Shown: positions 27,233-36,503, numbered from the stretch's first letter. The stretch: 64,000 nt of DNA from Levilactobacillus spicheri DSM 15429 (GCF_001435095.1 NZ_AZFC01000003.1:62001-126000), one strand, 5' to 3'. Made by a program: numbers and translations. The notes: generated by a model not told the origin, from the letters alone.

Positions 27233-27685
27233 ATGCGCATTCTATTACAACGGGTCAAACAGGCCAGCGTGACCATCGAGGATCAGGTCCACGGGCAGAT
27301 CGACCAGGGCTTTTTGCTACTAGTCGGGGCCGAAGACAGCGACACCAGTGAGCAGGTCGACTACCTGGTCCACAAGATCAGCCACCTGCGGGTCTTCAGC
27401 GACGCGGCGGGAAAGATGAACCTGAGCGTCCAGGACGTCCAGGGGAGCATCCTGTCGGTCTCCCAGTTCACGCTGTACGCCAACGTGAAGAAGGGCAACC
27501 GGCCCAGCTTCGTGGGTGCGGGCGACCCCGCCCACGCGGAGAAGCTGTACCATGAGCTGAACCAGAAGCTGGCGGCCACGGGGATTCCGGTGGCCACGGG
27601 AGTCTTCGGGGCGGACATGCAGGTGGCCTTGGTCAACGATGGTCCGGTCACCATCTGGTTCGACACGGACGACTTACAAAAATAA
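27233..27685 (+). CDS. dtd: D-aminoacyl-tRNA deacylase
   Basis: Removes D-amino acids (and mischarged glycine) from tRNAs. 150 residues. The active-site motifs are present: SVSQFTLYA (about 79-87) and [11 protein letters not shown] (about 135-145), whose Gly-Pro forms the chiral filter. TAGGAGGAT precedes the ATG. It ends at a terminator. Confidence 0.96.
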   Translation: MRILLQRVKQASVTIEDQVHGQIDQGFLLLVGAEDSDTSEQVDYLVHKISHLRVFSDAAGKMNLSVQDVQGSILSVSQFTLYANVKKGNRPSFVGAGDPAHAEKLYHELNQKLAATGIPVATGVFGADMQVALVNDGPVTIWFDTDDLQK

Positions 27686-27691
27686 ACCATG

Positions 27692-27724
27692 AACGACCAG
27701 TTGACAACGACTGGCCGTTTTTTT
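27692..27724 (+). terminator. Terminator after dtd
   Basis: ACG-A-CCAGT pairs with ACTGG-C-CGT, loop TGACAACG, followed by seven T. Confidence 0.85.
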
Positions 27725-27738
27725 AGGAGGACAACTTA

Positions 27739-28386
27739 ATGCGGTATCAACAACTTTTTTGGGACTTCGACGGGACGCTGGTCAATACCTACCCGGGGAT
27801 GGTCACGGCCTTCCACCAGGCCTTAGAGGACACGGGCGTCAACGACTTTGAGATCGACGACCTGGCCATCTACCAGGCCATGCGCCAACACAGCTTGGGC
27901 ACCGCCCTGCAGCGGTTCGCGGCCGAATTCAGTGTGGACCGGGGCCGCTTGCAGCAGCTGTATCGGCACCACGCGGCCCCGCAGTTAACGACGGCGGCCC
28001 CGTTTGCCGGGGTGGGGGCGCTCTTGCGGACGGTCCAAGACCAGGGCGGGCGGAACTTTGTCCTCACGCACCGGGATAACGGGGCCCTGGACCGGTTATC
28101 CGCGCTGGGCCTCAGCGGGTTCTTCAGCGGAGCGGTCACGGCCGCCGACGACTACCCGCGTAAGCCCGACCCGACCAGCCTGCGAGCGCTGATGCAACGC
28201 TACGCGGTTGAGCCGGCGACGGCCATCATGATCGGTGACCGCAACTTGGACGTGCAGGCGGGCCACCGCGCGGGGATGGCCGGGGCACTCTTTGACCCGG
28301 AACACCTGATCGTCGACGAAAGCCAACCCGAGGTGCGGGTGACTCAGATGGCCGAGCTAAAGGCGTGGCTGCTGGCAACCGATTAG
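27739..28386 (+). CDS. HAD-superfamily phosphatase, phosphoglycolate-phosphatase-like
   Basis: 215 residues. HAD motif I DFDGTLVNTYPGM (about 9-21) with both aspartates, motif II Thr in FVLTHRD (about 107-113), the lysine in RKPDPTSLRAL (about 136-146) and motif IV IMIGDRNLDVQAG (about 158-170). A helical cap domain of subclass I lies between motifs I and II. Substrate cannot be told from the sequence; sugar-phosphate or phosphoglycolate hydrolysis is typical. TTAGGAGGAC supports the ATG. Confidence 0.88.
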   Translation: MRYQQLFWDFDGTLVNTYPGMVTAFHQALEDTGVNDFEIDDLAIYQAMRQHSLGTALQRFAAEFSVDRGRLQQLYRHHAAPQLTTAAPFAGVGALLRTVQDQGGRNFVLTHRDNGALDRLSALGLSGFFSGAVTAADDYPRKPDPTSLRALMQRYAVEPATAIMIGDRNLDVQAGHRAGMAGALFDPEHLIVDESQPEVRVTQMAELKAWLLATD

Positions 28387-28426
28387 CGGGGCTCGCAGCG
28401 AACTGATGGGTGCTGAAGGGTCCGCC

Positions 28427-28455
28427 GTGACACTCCGGTGGCCCCGGCGTATACT
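28427..28455 (+). promoter_or_regulatory. Promoter of the frameshifted hydrolase gene
   Basis: GTGACA (28427-28432) and TATACT (28450-28455) with 17-base spacing. Confidence 0.6.
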
Positions 28456-28490
28456 AGACCCCAACAAATGATTGGGGAGTGACGGGGACG

Positions 28491-29350
28491 ATGTTACGAC
28501 GATTGCGAACGCGTCAAGTCTGGCTGGAGATCAGCCTGTTATTGGTTTTGCTCTTAGGGGGCTGTGCGGCCCGCGGGACGGGGCCCCAGGCCAGCTCGTC
28601 GAAGCTGGATGGGGCCAAATACGTGCCCACGCTGTTCTTTCACGGGTACGGTAGCAGTGCGAACGCCGAGATGCCCATGATTCGAGCCGCGCAACGGGCC
28701 GGGGTCACCCAGACCGTGGTTCACGCCACGGTGGCGAAGGACGGTCACGTCAGTTGGCGGGGCCGGTTTAAGGCCGGGGATGAGCACCCCATCGTGGCGG
28801 TACAGTTCACGGCCAACCGCGAGGGGGATTACCAGGTCACGGCTGGCTGGGCCAAAAACGTGATCACGGGGTTGCAGCAGACCTATCACATTACCCGCTT
28901 CAATATGGTGGGCCATTCGATGGGGAACATGGCGATGGTCTTCTACCTGCTGAAGAATGCGCGGAACACCCATTTACCGCAGCTGCAACGGCAGGTCGAC
29001 ATCGCCGGACACTTTAACGGCATCCTGGGGATCAACGACCGCCCCAACCGCATGACCCTCACGGCGGCGGGTAAGCCGACCAAGCTGGATCGCGATTACC
29101 AGCAACTGTTGGCGTTACGGCAACGGTATCCGCGACAGGCGCGCGTACTGAACATCTACGGGGACCTGAATAACGGGACTCATTCGGACGGGTCAGCAAC
29201 GCGTCGTCGAAATCGCTGCGCTACCTGGTGGCTGGACGGGCACGGTCGTATCAGGAACGACGCATCGTGGGGCCAAACGCCCAGCACAGCAAGCTGCACG
29301 ACAACGCGCAGGTCAACCGCCTGTTGATTCACTTCTTATGGCAAAAATAA
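28491..29350 (+). pseudogene. Frameshifted alpha/beta-hydrolase lipoprotein (DUF915-like)
   Basis: Reads as a surface-anchored alpha/beta hydrolase: N-terminal lipoprotein signal with lipobox LLGGC (Cys about 24), oxyanion motif FFHGYGSS, nucleophile elbow GHSMGNMA, and the late NIYGD aspartate region typical of DUF915 proteins. After HSDG (about 29190) the frame is lost. Adding one base in the GGG at 29190-29192 restores a continuous reading VSNASSKSLRYL through to LLIHFLWQK and a stop at 29348-29350, including the expected C-terminal histidine region (NAQHSKLHDN). The uncorrected frame stops at 29327 after a nonsense tail. Real mutation and sequencing error cannot be separated here. Confidence 0.85.
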
Positions 29351-29365
29351 GGGCTTTATAAATCT

Positions 29366-29421
29366 AAAACGACCTGAGCGCCGCCAAACCAATAGTGATT
29401 TGGCGGCGCTCAGGTCGTTTT
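29366..29421. terminator. Strong bidirectional terminator
   Basis: Perfect stem of about 23 bases, from AAAACGACCTGAGCG to CGCTCAGGTCGTTTT, loop CCAATAGTGA. It separates the plus-strand hydrolase from the minus-strand kinase gene. Confidence 0.95.
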
Positions 29422-29445
29422 AGTGGGTGATTTAATAGATTGTGA

Positions 29446-30306
29446 TCATGAGTGCGGCAAGCCCCGTTCGAGCGTGGCATCGACGGCGGGGCCGTAGGTT
29501 TCACCGAAGAGGTTCAGGTGCGCTAGCAGGTAGTAGAGCTGGTAGTGGGGCAACCGATCGGCGTAGCCCGATTCCAGGGGATAGGCCGCTTGGTAGCCCT
29601 TGTAGAAGTCCCCGTCGAAGCCGCCGAAGATGGTGGTCATAGCCAGATCGAACTCCCGGTCCCCGTACAGGGTGTCGGGGTCGATCAGCGTGGGGGTCCC
29701 GTCGGTCGTGAACAGGTAGTTGCCGGCCCAGAGGTCCCCGTGCAGCAACGAGGGCACGATTTTGCGGCCCCGGTTTTCGGCCACGATGGCCTGCCGGACC
29801 CGTTGGTAGGCGGCCTCACGCTGAGAGTTCCAAAGGTGGTGGGCCAAAGCGCGCTTCACCAGCGGGTCGAGCCGTTGTTCAAGGTAGAAGGTCGTCCAAT
29901 CCGTCTGCCACTGGTTATTTTTGGGCAGTTTGGCCACGCGGTTGTCCTGGTCGAATCCGAACTGTGGAGCGGTCACCCGGTGAACCCGGGCCACGGCCTG
30001 CCCCAGGTCGTACTGGCTGCCCCGACCGGTTTCGAGAAACTCGAGGAGCAGGTAGGCGTCCCCGTCGATCTCGCCGGTCCCCAGGACCGTGGGCGTGTTG
30101 ACCGCTTGACTAAGTGCCTGGAGCCCGGCGACCTCGTGGGCGTAAAAGCTCGCGGGGGTCTGGGGCTGGACCAGTAAAAAGGCGGGGCCCTCGGCCGTGG
30201 TCAGCCGAAAGGCCTGATTGATGTCGCCCCCGCTGACAGGAGTGGCGGTCGTCACCCCGGGTAAGGGCAGTTGTGAAAGCCAGTTTGCAGATAAAGACAA
30301 AATCAT
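29446..30306 (-). CDS. Fructosamine kinase family protein
   Basis: 286 residues of the fructosamine-3-kinase/ketosamine kinase family, which phosphorylate glycated amines so that the adduct breaks down. Kinase-like motifs: VSGGDINQAFRL at the N-terminus (about 24-35), catalytic LLHGDLWAGNYLF (about 187-199, Asp about 191), and the metal-binding IDPDTLYGDREFDLAM (about 208-223). Lies downstream of the amidase gene on the same strand, 73 bases away. Confidence 0.9.
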   Translation of the reverse strand: MILSLSANWLSQLPLPGVTTATPVSGGDINQAFRLTTAEGPAFLLVQPQTPASFYAHEVAGLQALSQAVNTPTVLGTGEIDGDAYLLLEFLETGRGSQYDLGQAVARVHRVTAPQFGFDQDNRVAKLPKNNQWQTDWTTFYLEQRLDPLVKRALAHHLWNSQREAAYQRVRQAIVAENRGRKIVPSLLHGDLWAGNYLFTTDGTPTLIDPDTLYGDREFDLAMTTIFGGFDGDFYKGYQAAYPLESGYADRLPHYQLYYLLAHLNLFGETYGPAVDATLERGLPHS

Positions 30307-30379
30307 CGCTTCTTTCTAAAATGAGGAGATCCACGGCAGCGGGCACCTGCTGACGAAAACTATTCCCGTGTCAGGCAGG

Positions 30380-31231
30380 TTAGTTCTGGGCTGCGAAGTA
30401 GCGGCTCAGGCCCTGCACGACGTTATTGGCCACGGTCTGTTGGTAATGGGCGCTGCGGATGTCGCTGAAGTCCTTTTTGGTGTTGATGTAGCCCATTTCA
30501 AGTAGGAGGGACGGGCGGCTGTTGTCCCGGATGACCTCGAAGTTGCCGAAGCGGATGCCCCGGTTGGTCAGCGGCAGGTCGTCCATTTCACGATTGATGG
30601 CCTCGGCCAACGCGTAGGAGGACTTGCGGTGGTAGTAGTAGGTCGTGGTCCCCGAGGCCAGGTTATCGGTCGGTGACGAATCGAAGTGAAAGCTGATAAA
30701 CGCGTTGGCTTGGTTGGTGTTGGCCAGGGCCGGGCGGTCGGCCAGACTGACCGAGGTGTCCGAACTCCGGGTCATGATGACGTGTGCCCCCTTGGCCCGC
30801 AACAACTTGGCTACGCGTTGGGCGAGTTCCAGCGTATAGGTCTTCTCGTCGTGTTTCTGGTCGATGGATAAGGCGCCGGAGTCGCTGCCCCCGTGGCCCG
30901 GATCCAAGACGATGGTCGCCTCGGATAAGGTGGTGGCCTGCTTGAGATTGCCCGGATGATCAACTAACCAACTGGCGACCCAGCCGAAGTGGTTCTGGCT
31001 GTCGCGGACGTGGTACCAATTGTCCTTCTCGCCGATGATGGTCAGGCGGCTATTCTTGGCGACCTTGCTGGTCACCCCGTAGGTCAGGCCGGGGCCCCGC
31101 CGGAGGTTCAGATTGCTGACGGTGGCGGTGACGGCGTTGTTGCGGACGAAGGCCATCAGTAGTCCGCCCGCCACGAGTAAAATGATGAGACTGGTGACCA
31201 GTCCCACCCAATTCTTAGGTTTAAAGTGCAT
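30380..31231 (-). CDS. N-acetylmuramoyl-L-alanine amidase with SH3b domain
   Basis: Cell-wall hydrolase cutting the amide between muramic acid and L-alanine. 283 residues: a membrane anchor or uncleaved signal (about 10-29), a bacterial SH3 domain (about 38-92, LNLRRGPGLTYGVTSKV, WYHVRDSQNHFGWVASWL), and an Amidase_3 domain (about 110-283). The zinc ligands and catalytic Glu are visible in IVLDPGHGGSDSGA, KTYTLELAQ, ISFHFDSS and LLLEMGYINTKKD. ATG 31231 with AAGGAG ahead is preferred over the upstream TTG codons. Confidence 0.93.
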   Translation of the reverse strand: MHFKPKNWVGLVTSLIILLVAGGLLMAFVRNNAVTATVSNLNLRRGPGLTYGVTSKVAKNSRLTIIGEKDNWYHVRDSQNHFGWVASWLVDHPGNLKQATTLSEATIVLDPGHGGSDSGALSIDQKHDEKTYTLELAQRVAKLLRAKGAHVIMTRSSDTSVSLADRPALANTNQANAFISFHFDSSPTDNLASGTTTYYYHRKSSYALAEAINREMDDLPLTNRGIRFGNFEVIRDNSRPSLLLEMGYINTKKDFSDIRSAHYQQTVANNVVQGLSRYFAAQN

Positions 31232-31261
31232 GTTGGGTTTCTCCTTCAACAAATTAGGTCA

Positions 31262-31270
31262 ATTATACCA
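31262..31270 (-). promoter_or_regulatory. Amidase promoter, extended -10
   Basis: On the minus strand the sequence reads GTGGTATAATTG: TGG then TATAAT (31267-31262), about 30 bases before the start. Divergent from the hisS promoter. Confidence 0.65.
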
Positions 31271-31310
31271 CGGGGCGGGGAACGAACCGTGGAAGTTGTT
31301 AGCGGCTGCC

Positions 31311-31339
31311 TTGACTTTTAAGCTGGCTTTCAGTATTCT
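31311..31339 (+). promoter_or_regulatory. hisS-aspS operon promoter
   Basis: TTGACT (31311-31316) and TATTCT (31334-31339), exact 17-base spacing. Transcription would begin near 31346, just ahead of T-box stem I. Confidence 0.75.
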
Positions 31340-31345
31340 TAAGAA

Positions 31346-31557
31346 GAATAAAATAGAAGCCCATGAGGAAGACCAGTAAAGGGTCAATCGTTTACAGAGA
31401 GGTTGCGTGGCTGAAAGCAACTAACGAACGACTTTTGAAGACACTTTCGAGGCTAATGACAGTTTCTGTCATTCGTTTGCAACGTTATCCTGCTGAGAAA
31501 ATAAAAAGGTGGTACCGTGCATACCTGCGCCCTTGTCAATTGACAGGGGCGTTTTTT
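31346..31557 (+). ncRNA. T-box riboswitch leader of hisS-aspS
   Basis: T-box leaders sense uncharged tRNA and allow read-through of a terminator. Visible parts: stem I start with GAGGAAGACCAGTAAA, GA-motif ACAGAGAG (31394-31401), specifier region TGAAGACACTTTCGAGG around 31437-31453, T-box core AAAAAGGTGGTACCGTGC (31503-31520) and the terminator CGCCCTTGTCA/TGACAGGGGCG with six T (31528-31557). The specifier stretch GACAC (31440-31444) contains both GAC (Asp) and CAC (His). The antiterminator bulge reads TGGT. Confidence 0.93.
31528..31557 (+). terminator. T-box-controlled terminator before hisS
   Basis: 11-base stem with one wobble, short AT loop, six T. It competes with the antiterminator that includes the TGGT bulge. 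Confidence 0.9.
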
Positions 31558-31590
31558 ATTTAGCGCAGCGCTGAGAAAGGAAGAATGCAT

Positions 31591-32886
31591 ATGCGTTACC
31601 AACGACCAAAGGGCACGGCGGACATCTTACCAGGCGATTCTGAGACCTGGCAGTTCGTCGAGGCCACGGCGCGGCAACTGTTTGCCCGTTACCGGTTCGA
31701 TGAGATCCGGACGCCCATGTTTGAAAACTTCGAAGTCTTCTCCCGTACGTCGGGGGATACCTCGGACATCGTCACCAAGGAAATGTACGACTTCAAGGAT
31801 AAGGGGGACCGGCACCTATCCCTGCGGCCAGAAGGCACGGCCGGTGTGGTCCGGGCGTTCGTCGAGAACAAGCTTTACGGTCCCGAGACGACCAAGCCCT
31901 ACAAGGTCTACTACATGGGGCCGATGTTCCGTTACGAACGGCCCCAATCCGGGCGGCAACGGGAATTTCACCAGATCGGGGTGGAAGCCTTCGGCAGTGA
32001 CGCGCCCGAATTGGACGTAGAAGTCATTGCGCTGGGGATGAACCTCCTCACCAAGCTGGGGTTGAAGCACCTGCGCCTGGCCCTCAACACCTTGGGGGAC
32101 CAAGAGACCCGGGCCGCTTACCGGCAAGCGCTGATCGACTTTCTGGAACCGCACTTCGACGAACTCAGTGATGACTCGAAGGTCCGGCTGCACAAGAACC
32201 CGCTGCGGGTCCTCGACAGCAAGGACAAGCACGACCAGGAGATTGTGGCCGATGCGCCATCGATCCTGGACTTCTTGACGCCCGACGCCACGGAACACTT
32301 CGCCAAGGTCAAGGCGAGCCTGGATGCCTTGGGCATCGACTACGACGTGGACGCCACCATGGTGCGGGGGTTGGACTACTACAACCACACCATCTTCGAG
32401 ATCATGGCCGATTCACCCGCGTTGGGTGAGGGCTACACCACCGTGCTGGCGGGGGGCCGCTACAACGGCCTGGTCGCAGAACTGGGCGGTCCCGAGATGC
32501 CCGGTGTCGGCTTCGGAATGGGCGTGGAACGGTTGGTTCTGTTGATGCAGGCCGAAAAGGTGCCCGTGCCCGATGAACACCCGCTGGACGTCTACATCGT
32601 GGGTATCGGCGACGACACGTCGCTCGAGACGCTCAAGCTGGTGCAGGCCATTCGGCAGGCGGGTCTGACCGCCGACCGAGATTACCTCGGCCGGAAGCCC
32701 AAGGCGCAGTTCAAGACGGCCAACCGGTTGGCGGCCAAGTACACCTTGACCATCGGTGACCAGGAACTGGCCAACCAAACGGCGAACTTGAAGGCCATGG
32801 CCACTGGTGAAGAGATCAGTGTGCCGTTAGCCGACATTTACCAAGATTTCCAAAAGGTTGTGGATCAAGGATTCACGGCAGAATAA
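31591..32886 (+). CDS. hisS: Histidyl-tRNA synthetase
   Basis: Class II synthetase charging tRNA-His. 431 residues. Motif 1 region near residues 25-80, motif 2 with [21 protein letters not shown] (about 108-128), the histidine-specific motifs [10 protein letters not shown] (about 260-269) and AGGRYNGL (about 287-294), and motif 3 GFGMGVERL (about 308-316). The C-terminal anticodon domain begins near 330. ATG 31591 has GAAAGGAAG at better spacing than ATG 31585. aspS follows after 13 bases. Confidence 0.97.
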   Translation: MRYQRPKGTADILPGDSETWQFVEATARQLFARYRFDEIRTPMFENFEVFSRTSGDTSDIVTKEMYDFKDKGDRHLSLRPEGTAGVVRAFVENKLYGPETTKPYKVYYMGPMFRYERPQSGRQREFHQIGVEAFGSDAPELDVEVIALGMNLLTKLGLKHLRLALNTLGDQETRAAYRQALIDFLEPHFDELSDDSKVRLHKNPLRVLDSKDKHDQEIVADAPSILDFLTPDATEHFAKVKASLDALGIDYDVDATMVRGLDYYNHTIFEIMADSPALGEGYTTVLAGGRYNGLVAELGGPEMPGVGFGMGVERLVLLMQAEKVPVPDEHPLDVYIVGIGDDTSLETLKLVQAIRQAGLTADRDYLGRKPKAQFKTANRLAAKYTLTIGDQELANQTANLKAMATGEEISVPLADIYQDFQKVVDQGFTAE

Positions 32887-32899
32887 GAGGGGAAAATCA

Positions 32900-34702
32900 A
32901 TGGAAAAGAATTTGAAACGGACCACGTACGCCGGTCTTGTCGACGAGCAATACCTCGACCAGACCGTTGTTCTCAAGGGTTGGGTGCAAAAGCGCCGGAA
33001 CCTGGGGGGCTTAATCTTCGTTGACCTGCGGGACCGGGAAGGCCTGGTCCAATTGGTCTTTAGCGAAAAGTTTGACCAAGATGCCTTTGCCGTGGCGGAA
33101 ACGCTGCGGAGCGAATACGTCATCGAGATCCAAGGGAAGGTCGTTGCCCGGGTCGGCAAGGAAATCAATCCGGACATGCGGACGGGGAAGGTCGAAGTCC
33201 AAGTCATGGGCATCAACCTCTTGAACAAGGCTAAGACGCCACCGTTTGACATCAAGGACGGCATCAACGCCTCGGACGATCTGCGGTTACAGTACCGCTA
33301 CCTGGACTTACGGCGGCCCGAGATGCAACAGGGCATCATGCTGCGGAACCGGATCATCCAGTCCGTACACAGCTACTTTGACAACAACGGCTTCGTGGAC
33401 ATCGAAACGCCGGACCTGACTAAGTCCACGCCAGAAGGGGCCCGGGACTACCTGGTACCTTCCCGGATCTACCACGGCCACTTCTACGCCTTACCGCAAT
33501 CACCGCAACTGTTTAAGCAGTTATTGATGGGTGCCGGCTTCGACCGGTACTACCAAATCGCCCGGTGCTTCCGGGACGAAGACTTGCGGGGCGACCGGCA
33601 ACCGGAATTCACCCAGATCGACTTGGAAACGTCCTTCTTAACGGCCGAAGAGATCCAAGACATCACCGAAGGCTTGATCGCCAAGGTCATGAAGGACACC
33701 TTAAACGTCGACGTCACCCTGCCGTTCAAGCGGATGGACTGGGACGAATCGATGGCGCGGTTCGGGACCGACCAACCAGACGTGCGGTTCGGCATGGAAT
33801 TGAAGGACCTGTCGGCCATCATGCAAGACAGCGACTTCAAGGTCTTCGCGAACGCCGTTAAGGACGGCGGCCAAGTCAAGGCCATCGCCGTTCCTGGTGG
33901 TGCGGACCTGTACAGCCGGAAGGATATCGACAAGTACGCCCAATACATCGAACGTTTCGGTGCGAAGGGCTTGGCCTGGATGAAGGTCACCGACGACGGC
34001 TTCAGCGGCCCCATCGCGAAGTTCTTCAAGGACGCCGATTCCTTCGAGCAGATCACGACGGCCACCGGTGCCAAGAGCGGCGACCTGCTGCTCTTCGCGG
34101 CCGACTCCAAGCGGGTCGTGGCCCAAACGCTGGCGTACCTGCGGGTCGACATTGCCAAGAACCAAGGTATGATCGACGAGAACAAGTGGGCGTTCCTTTG
34201 GATCGTCAACTGGCCACTGTTTGACTACGACGTGGACCTGAAGCGGTGGGTTCCAGCGCACCACCCGTTCACCATGCCGAAGGAGGGCGATGCCCACTAC
34301 CTGAACGATGGCGAAGACCCGCACAAGGCCTACGCTCAGAGTTACGACATCATCCTGAACGGGTTGGAATTAGGGGGCGGGTCCATCCGGATTCACACCC
34401 GGGAGCTTCAGATGAAGATGCTGAAGGCCTTAGGCTTTACGCCGGAACGGGCCGAGAAGCAATTTGGCTTCCTCCTGAAGGCGTTAGATTACGGGTTCCC
34501 GCCTCACGGTGGTCTGGCCATCGGGTTGGACCGGTTTGCCCGCTTGCTGGCTAAGCGCGACAACATCCGTGACGTGATCGCCTTCCCGAAGAACTCGAAG
34601 GCGACCGAACCGATGACCCAGGCCCCAAGTACCGTTGCCCAAAAGCAACTGGACGACCTCGACCTGGCCATTACCGATGCGGACGGCGATTCAGACAAGT
34701 AA
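32900..34702 (+). CDS. aspS: Aspartyl-tRNA synthetase
   Basis: Class IIb synthetase. 600 residues: N-terminal OB-fold anticodon domain (about 1-105), catalytic core with motif 2 [20 protein letters not shown] (about 220-239), the bacterial GAD insertion (about 300-420), and motif 3 [13 protein letters not shown] (about 540-552). The start at 32900 follows AGAGGGGAAA; the longer frame begins inside hisS. Whether it is discriminating or also makes Asp-tRNA-Asn cannot be told with confidence by eye. Confidence 0.97.
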   Translation: MEKNLKRTTYAGLVDEQYLDQTVVLKGWVQKRRNLGGLIFVDLRDREGLVQLVFSEKFDQDAFAVAETLRSEYVIEIQGKVVARVGKEINPDMRTGKVEVQVMGINLLNKAKTPPFDIKDGINASDDLRLQYRYLDLRRPEMQQGIMLRNRIIQSVHSYFDNNGFVDIETPDLTKSTPEGARDYLVPSRIYHGHFYALPQSPQLFKQLLMGAGFDRYYQIARCFRDEDLRGDRQPEFTQIDLETSFLTAEEIQDITEGLIAKVMKDTLNVDVTLPFKRMDWDESMARFGTDQPDVRFGMELKDLSAIMQDSDFKVFANAVKDGGQVKAIAVPGGADLYSRKDIDKYAQYIERFGAKGLAWMKVTDDGFSGPIAKFFKDADSFEQITTATGAKSGDLLLFAADSKRVVAQTLAYLRVDIAKNQGMIDENKWAFLWIVNWPLFDYDVDLKRWVPAHHPFTMPKEGDAHYLNDGEDPHKAYAQSYDIILNGLELGGGSIRIHTRELQMKMLKALGFTPERAEKQFGFLLKALDYGFPPHGGLAIGLDRFARLLAKRDNIRDVIAFPKNSKATEPMTQAPSTVAQKQLDDLDLAITDADGDSDK

Positions 34703-34725
34703 TTGAAATGAATGGGCCTAAAGGC

Positions 34726-34846
34726 GGTTAGCTGGCGAACCGTCACGACGGCAGGCGGGATAATCCCGAACTTGGATGATTTGCCTGCTGGGGTTAAGCG
34801 GAACCAGCTGCCTCTTGGAGCCCGTTTTCACACCAGCTATTCGAAG
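34726..34846 (+). repeat. Structured intergenic repeat, copy B
   Basis: Diverged second copy of the element at 19977-20086, directly after aspS. Helices: AGCTGG (34730-34735) with CCAGCT (34804-34809), CGGCAGGC (34749-34756) with GCCTGCTG (34783-34790), and a small hairpin CGGGA-TAA-TCCCG (34756-34768). A terminator follows within 10 bases. Its place in the 3' untranslated region and before a terminator matches copy A. Confidence 0.75.
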
Positions 34847-34854
34847 AACCGAAA

Positions 34855-34884
34855 AGAGCCTGAGCAATTCTCAGGCTCTTTTTT
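34855..34884 (+). terminator. Terminator of hisS-aspS
   Basis: 10-base perfect stem AGAGCCTGAG/CTCAGGCTCT with loop CAATT and six T. Confidence 0.93.
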
Positions 34885-34919
34885 GTTGGCCAAGAGCACG
34901 GTGCGGGTTAGCCGTGGCC

Positions 34920-34948
34920 TTGACGAATCGCCGGAAAAGGCCTTTAAT
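34920..34948 (+). promoter_or_regulatory. msrA promoter
   Basis: TTGACG (34920-34925) and TTTAAT (34943-34948) with 17-base spacing, about 36 bases before the start codon. Confidence 0.65.
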
Positions 34949-34983
34949 GAGAAATAATTTAGCAGAGAAAGTTGGGGATGTTT

Positions 34984-35511
34984 ATGAGTCGTCTTGAAAC
35001 AGCAACGTTTGCCGGTGGGTGCTTCTGGTGTATGGTCCAGCCCTTCGAGGAACACCCCGGGATTCACAAGGTCTTGTCCGGGTACACGGGCGGCACGGTC
35101 GCCAATCCCACCTACGAACAGGTCAAGGCCCACACCACGGGACACACCGAGGCCATCAAGATCTGGTTCGATCCGGACAAGGTGAGCTATGCCGACTTGG
35201 TGGAATTGTACTGGCAGCAGACCGACCCGACCGACGCGGCCGGCCAATTCCAGGACCGCGGCGATAACTACCGGCCGGTGATCTTCGTGAACAGTGCCGA
35301 ACAACAGCGTATCGCGGCGGCGTCCAAACGCGCCTTACAGGAACGGGAGCAGTTCGACCAACCCATCGTGACCAAAATTCAGGTCGTGCAGCCGTTTTAT
35401 CCGGCGGAAGCCCGGCACCAACAGTTTTATAAGAAACATCCCGAACGAATGGCGCAAGAGGAAGCCGGCGGCCGGGCCGCCTTTATCGACCAGCATTGGA
35501 AGAACCATTAG
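34984..35511 (+). CDS. msrA: Peptide methionine-S-sulfoxide reductase MsrA
   Basis: Repairs oxidised methionine (S epimer). 175 residues. Catalytic Cys13 lies in the signature FAGGCFWC, and GYTGG and GHTEA follow at about 36-40 and 56-60. Cys16 is also present, but no C-terminal resolving cysteine pair is seen, so recycling may use Cys16 or thioredoxin directly. ATG 34984 is chosen because TTGGGGAT gives suitable spacing; ATG 34978 and TTG 34972 lie too close to it. Confidence 0.94.
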   Translation: MSRLETATFAGGCFWCMVQPFEEHPGIHKVLSGYTGGTVANPTYEQVKAHTTGHTEAIKIWFDPDKVSYADLVELYWQQTDPTDAAGQFQDRGDNYRPVIFVNSAEQQRIAAASKRALQEREQFDQPIVTKIQVVQPFYPAEARHQQFYKKHPERMAQEEAGGRAAFIDQHWKNH

Positions 35512-35557
35512 AACTCGCTAAAAGATGGGGTTAAGCGTGGCCGTAGGGGCCGATAAA

Positions 35558-35566
35558 TGCTATACT
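35558..35566 (+). promoter_or_regulatory. Extended -10 of the yitT-like gene
   Basis: TGCTATACT with TATACT at 35561-35566; the -35 is weak. Confidence 0.5.
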
Positions 35567-35622
35567 TAGCGGGCATGATAGTGTAGTTGATAAAGGGAAT
35601 AAGTGAGGTCGGTTTTTAAATC

Positions 35623-36498
35623 ATGGACGATGTGCAGCAGCTTTTCAAACGGCATACCTATACGGCAAAGTTTTCCGTTGCCTTTTTCTACGGCGTTTTG
35701 GTTTCGATTGCGGTGAACTTCTTCTGGACGCCCGGACACATCTATTCGTCCGGGGCCACCGGGTTGGCCCAACTGATCGATACGTTGACGGGACGCTATG
35801 CGCCGTTTCAGATCACCACGGCGCTGGGGTTGTTCCTGATCAACGTGCCGCTGTTCGTACTGGCCTGGAAACAAATTGGTAAGTCATTTACCGTCTTTAC
35901 GTTCATCTGTGTCGTGTTCGCGTCGACGATGATTCGGGTCATCCAACCCGTTCACCTGACGACCGATCCAATCATCTGTGCGATCTTCGGGGGTGCGGTC
36001 AACGGGTACGGGACCGGATTCGCCCTGAAAAACAGCATTTCGACCGGGGGGCTGGACATCATCGGCATCGTGGTACGGCGGAAGACGGGCCGCAGCATGG
36101 GGTCGATCAACATGGCGTTCAACAGTCTGATCGTCATCAGTGCCGGGTTCGTGTACGGGTGGCCCTACGCCTTTTACTCCGCGCTGGGGTTGTTCGTGAA
36201 CGCCAAGGTGATCGACATGACCTTTACCCGCCAGCAGCGGATGCAGGTTATGGTGATCACCAGTCGTCCCAAAACGGTGATCGACAGTATTCAAAATCAC
36301 ATGCGGCGGGGGATCACCATCGTGCACGGGGCCGAAGGGGCCTACCACCACGATGAAAAGACGATCCTGTTTACCGTCATTACGCGTTACGAAATGGATG
36401 CGTTGGAGGTGGCGATGGAAGAGGCCGATCCGAAGGCCTTCGTCAGCATTTCCGACACGGTCAAAGTCTTAGGCCACTTCTACGAACCGAAGTGGTGA
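35623..36498 (+). CDS. YitT family membrane protein
   Basis: 291 residues: five or six transmembrane helices (about 18-195, DUF161/YitT domain with the glycine-rich SSGATGLAQL, GFALKNSISTGGLDIIG) and a C-terminal soluble DUF2179 domain (about 205-285, with HMRRGITIVHGAEGAY and ISDTVKVLGHFY). Function of the family is not established; some members are annotated as transporters without proof. Monocistronic between its promoter and a terminator. Confidence 0.88.
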   Translation: MDDVQQLFKRHTYTAKFSVAFFYGVLVSIAVNFFWTPGHIYSSGATGLAQLIDTLTGRYAPFQITTALGLFLINVPLFVLAWKQIGKSFTVFTFICVVFASTMIRVIQPVHLTTDPIICAIFGGAVNGYGTGFALKNSISTGGLDIIGIVVRRKTGRSMGSINMAFNSLIVISAGFVYGWPYAFYSALGLFVNAKVIDMTFTRQQRMQVMVITSRPKTVIDSIQNHMRRGITIVHGAEGAYHHDEKTILFTVITRYEMDALEVAMEEADPKAFVSISDTVKVLGHFYEPKW

Positions 36499-36503
36499 CG
36501 TGA

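Noticed and set aside
29545-30177. Plus-strand open frame of 210 codons opposite the fructosamine kinase
   Set aside because: The minus-strand reading has clear kinase motifs; the plus-strand frame lacks any and has no initiation signal.
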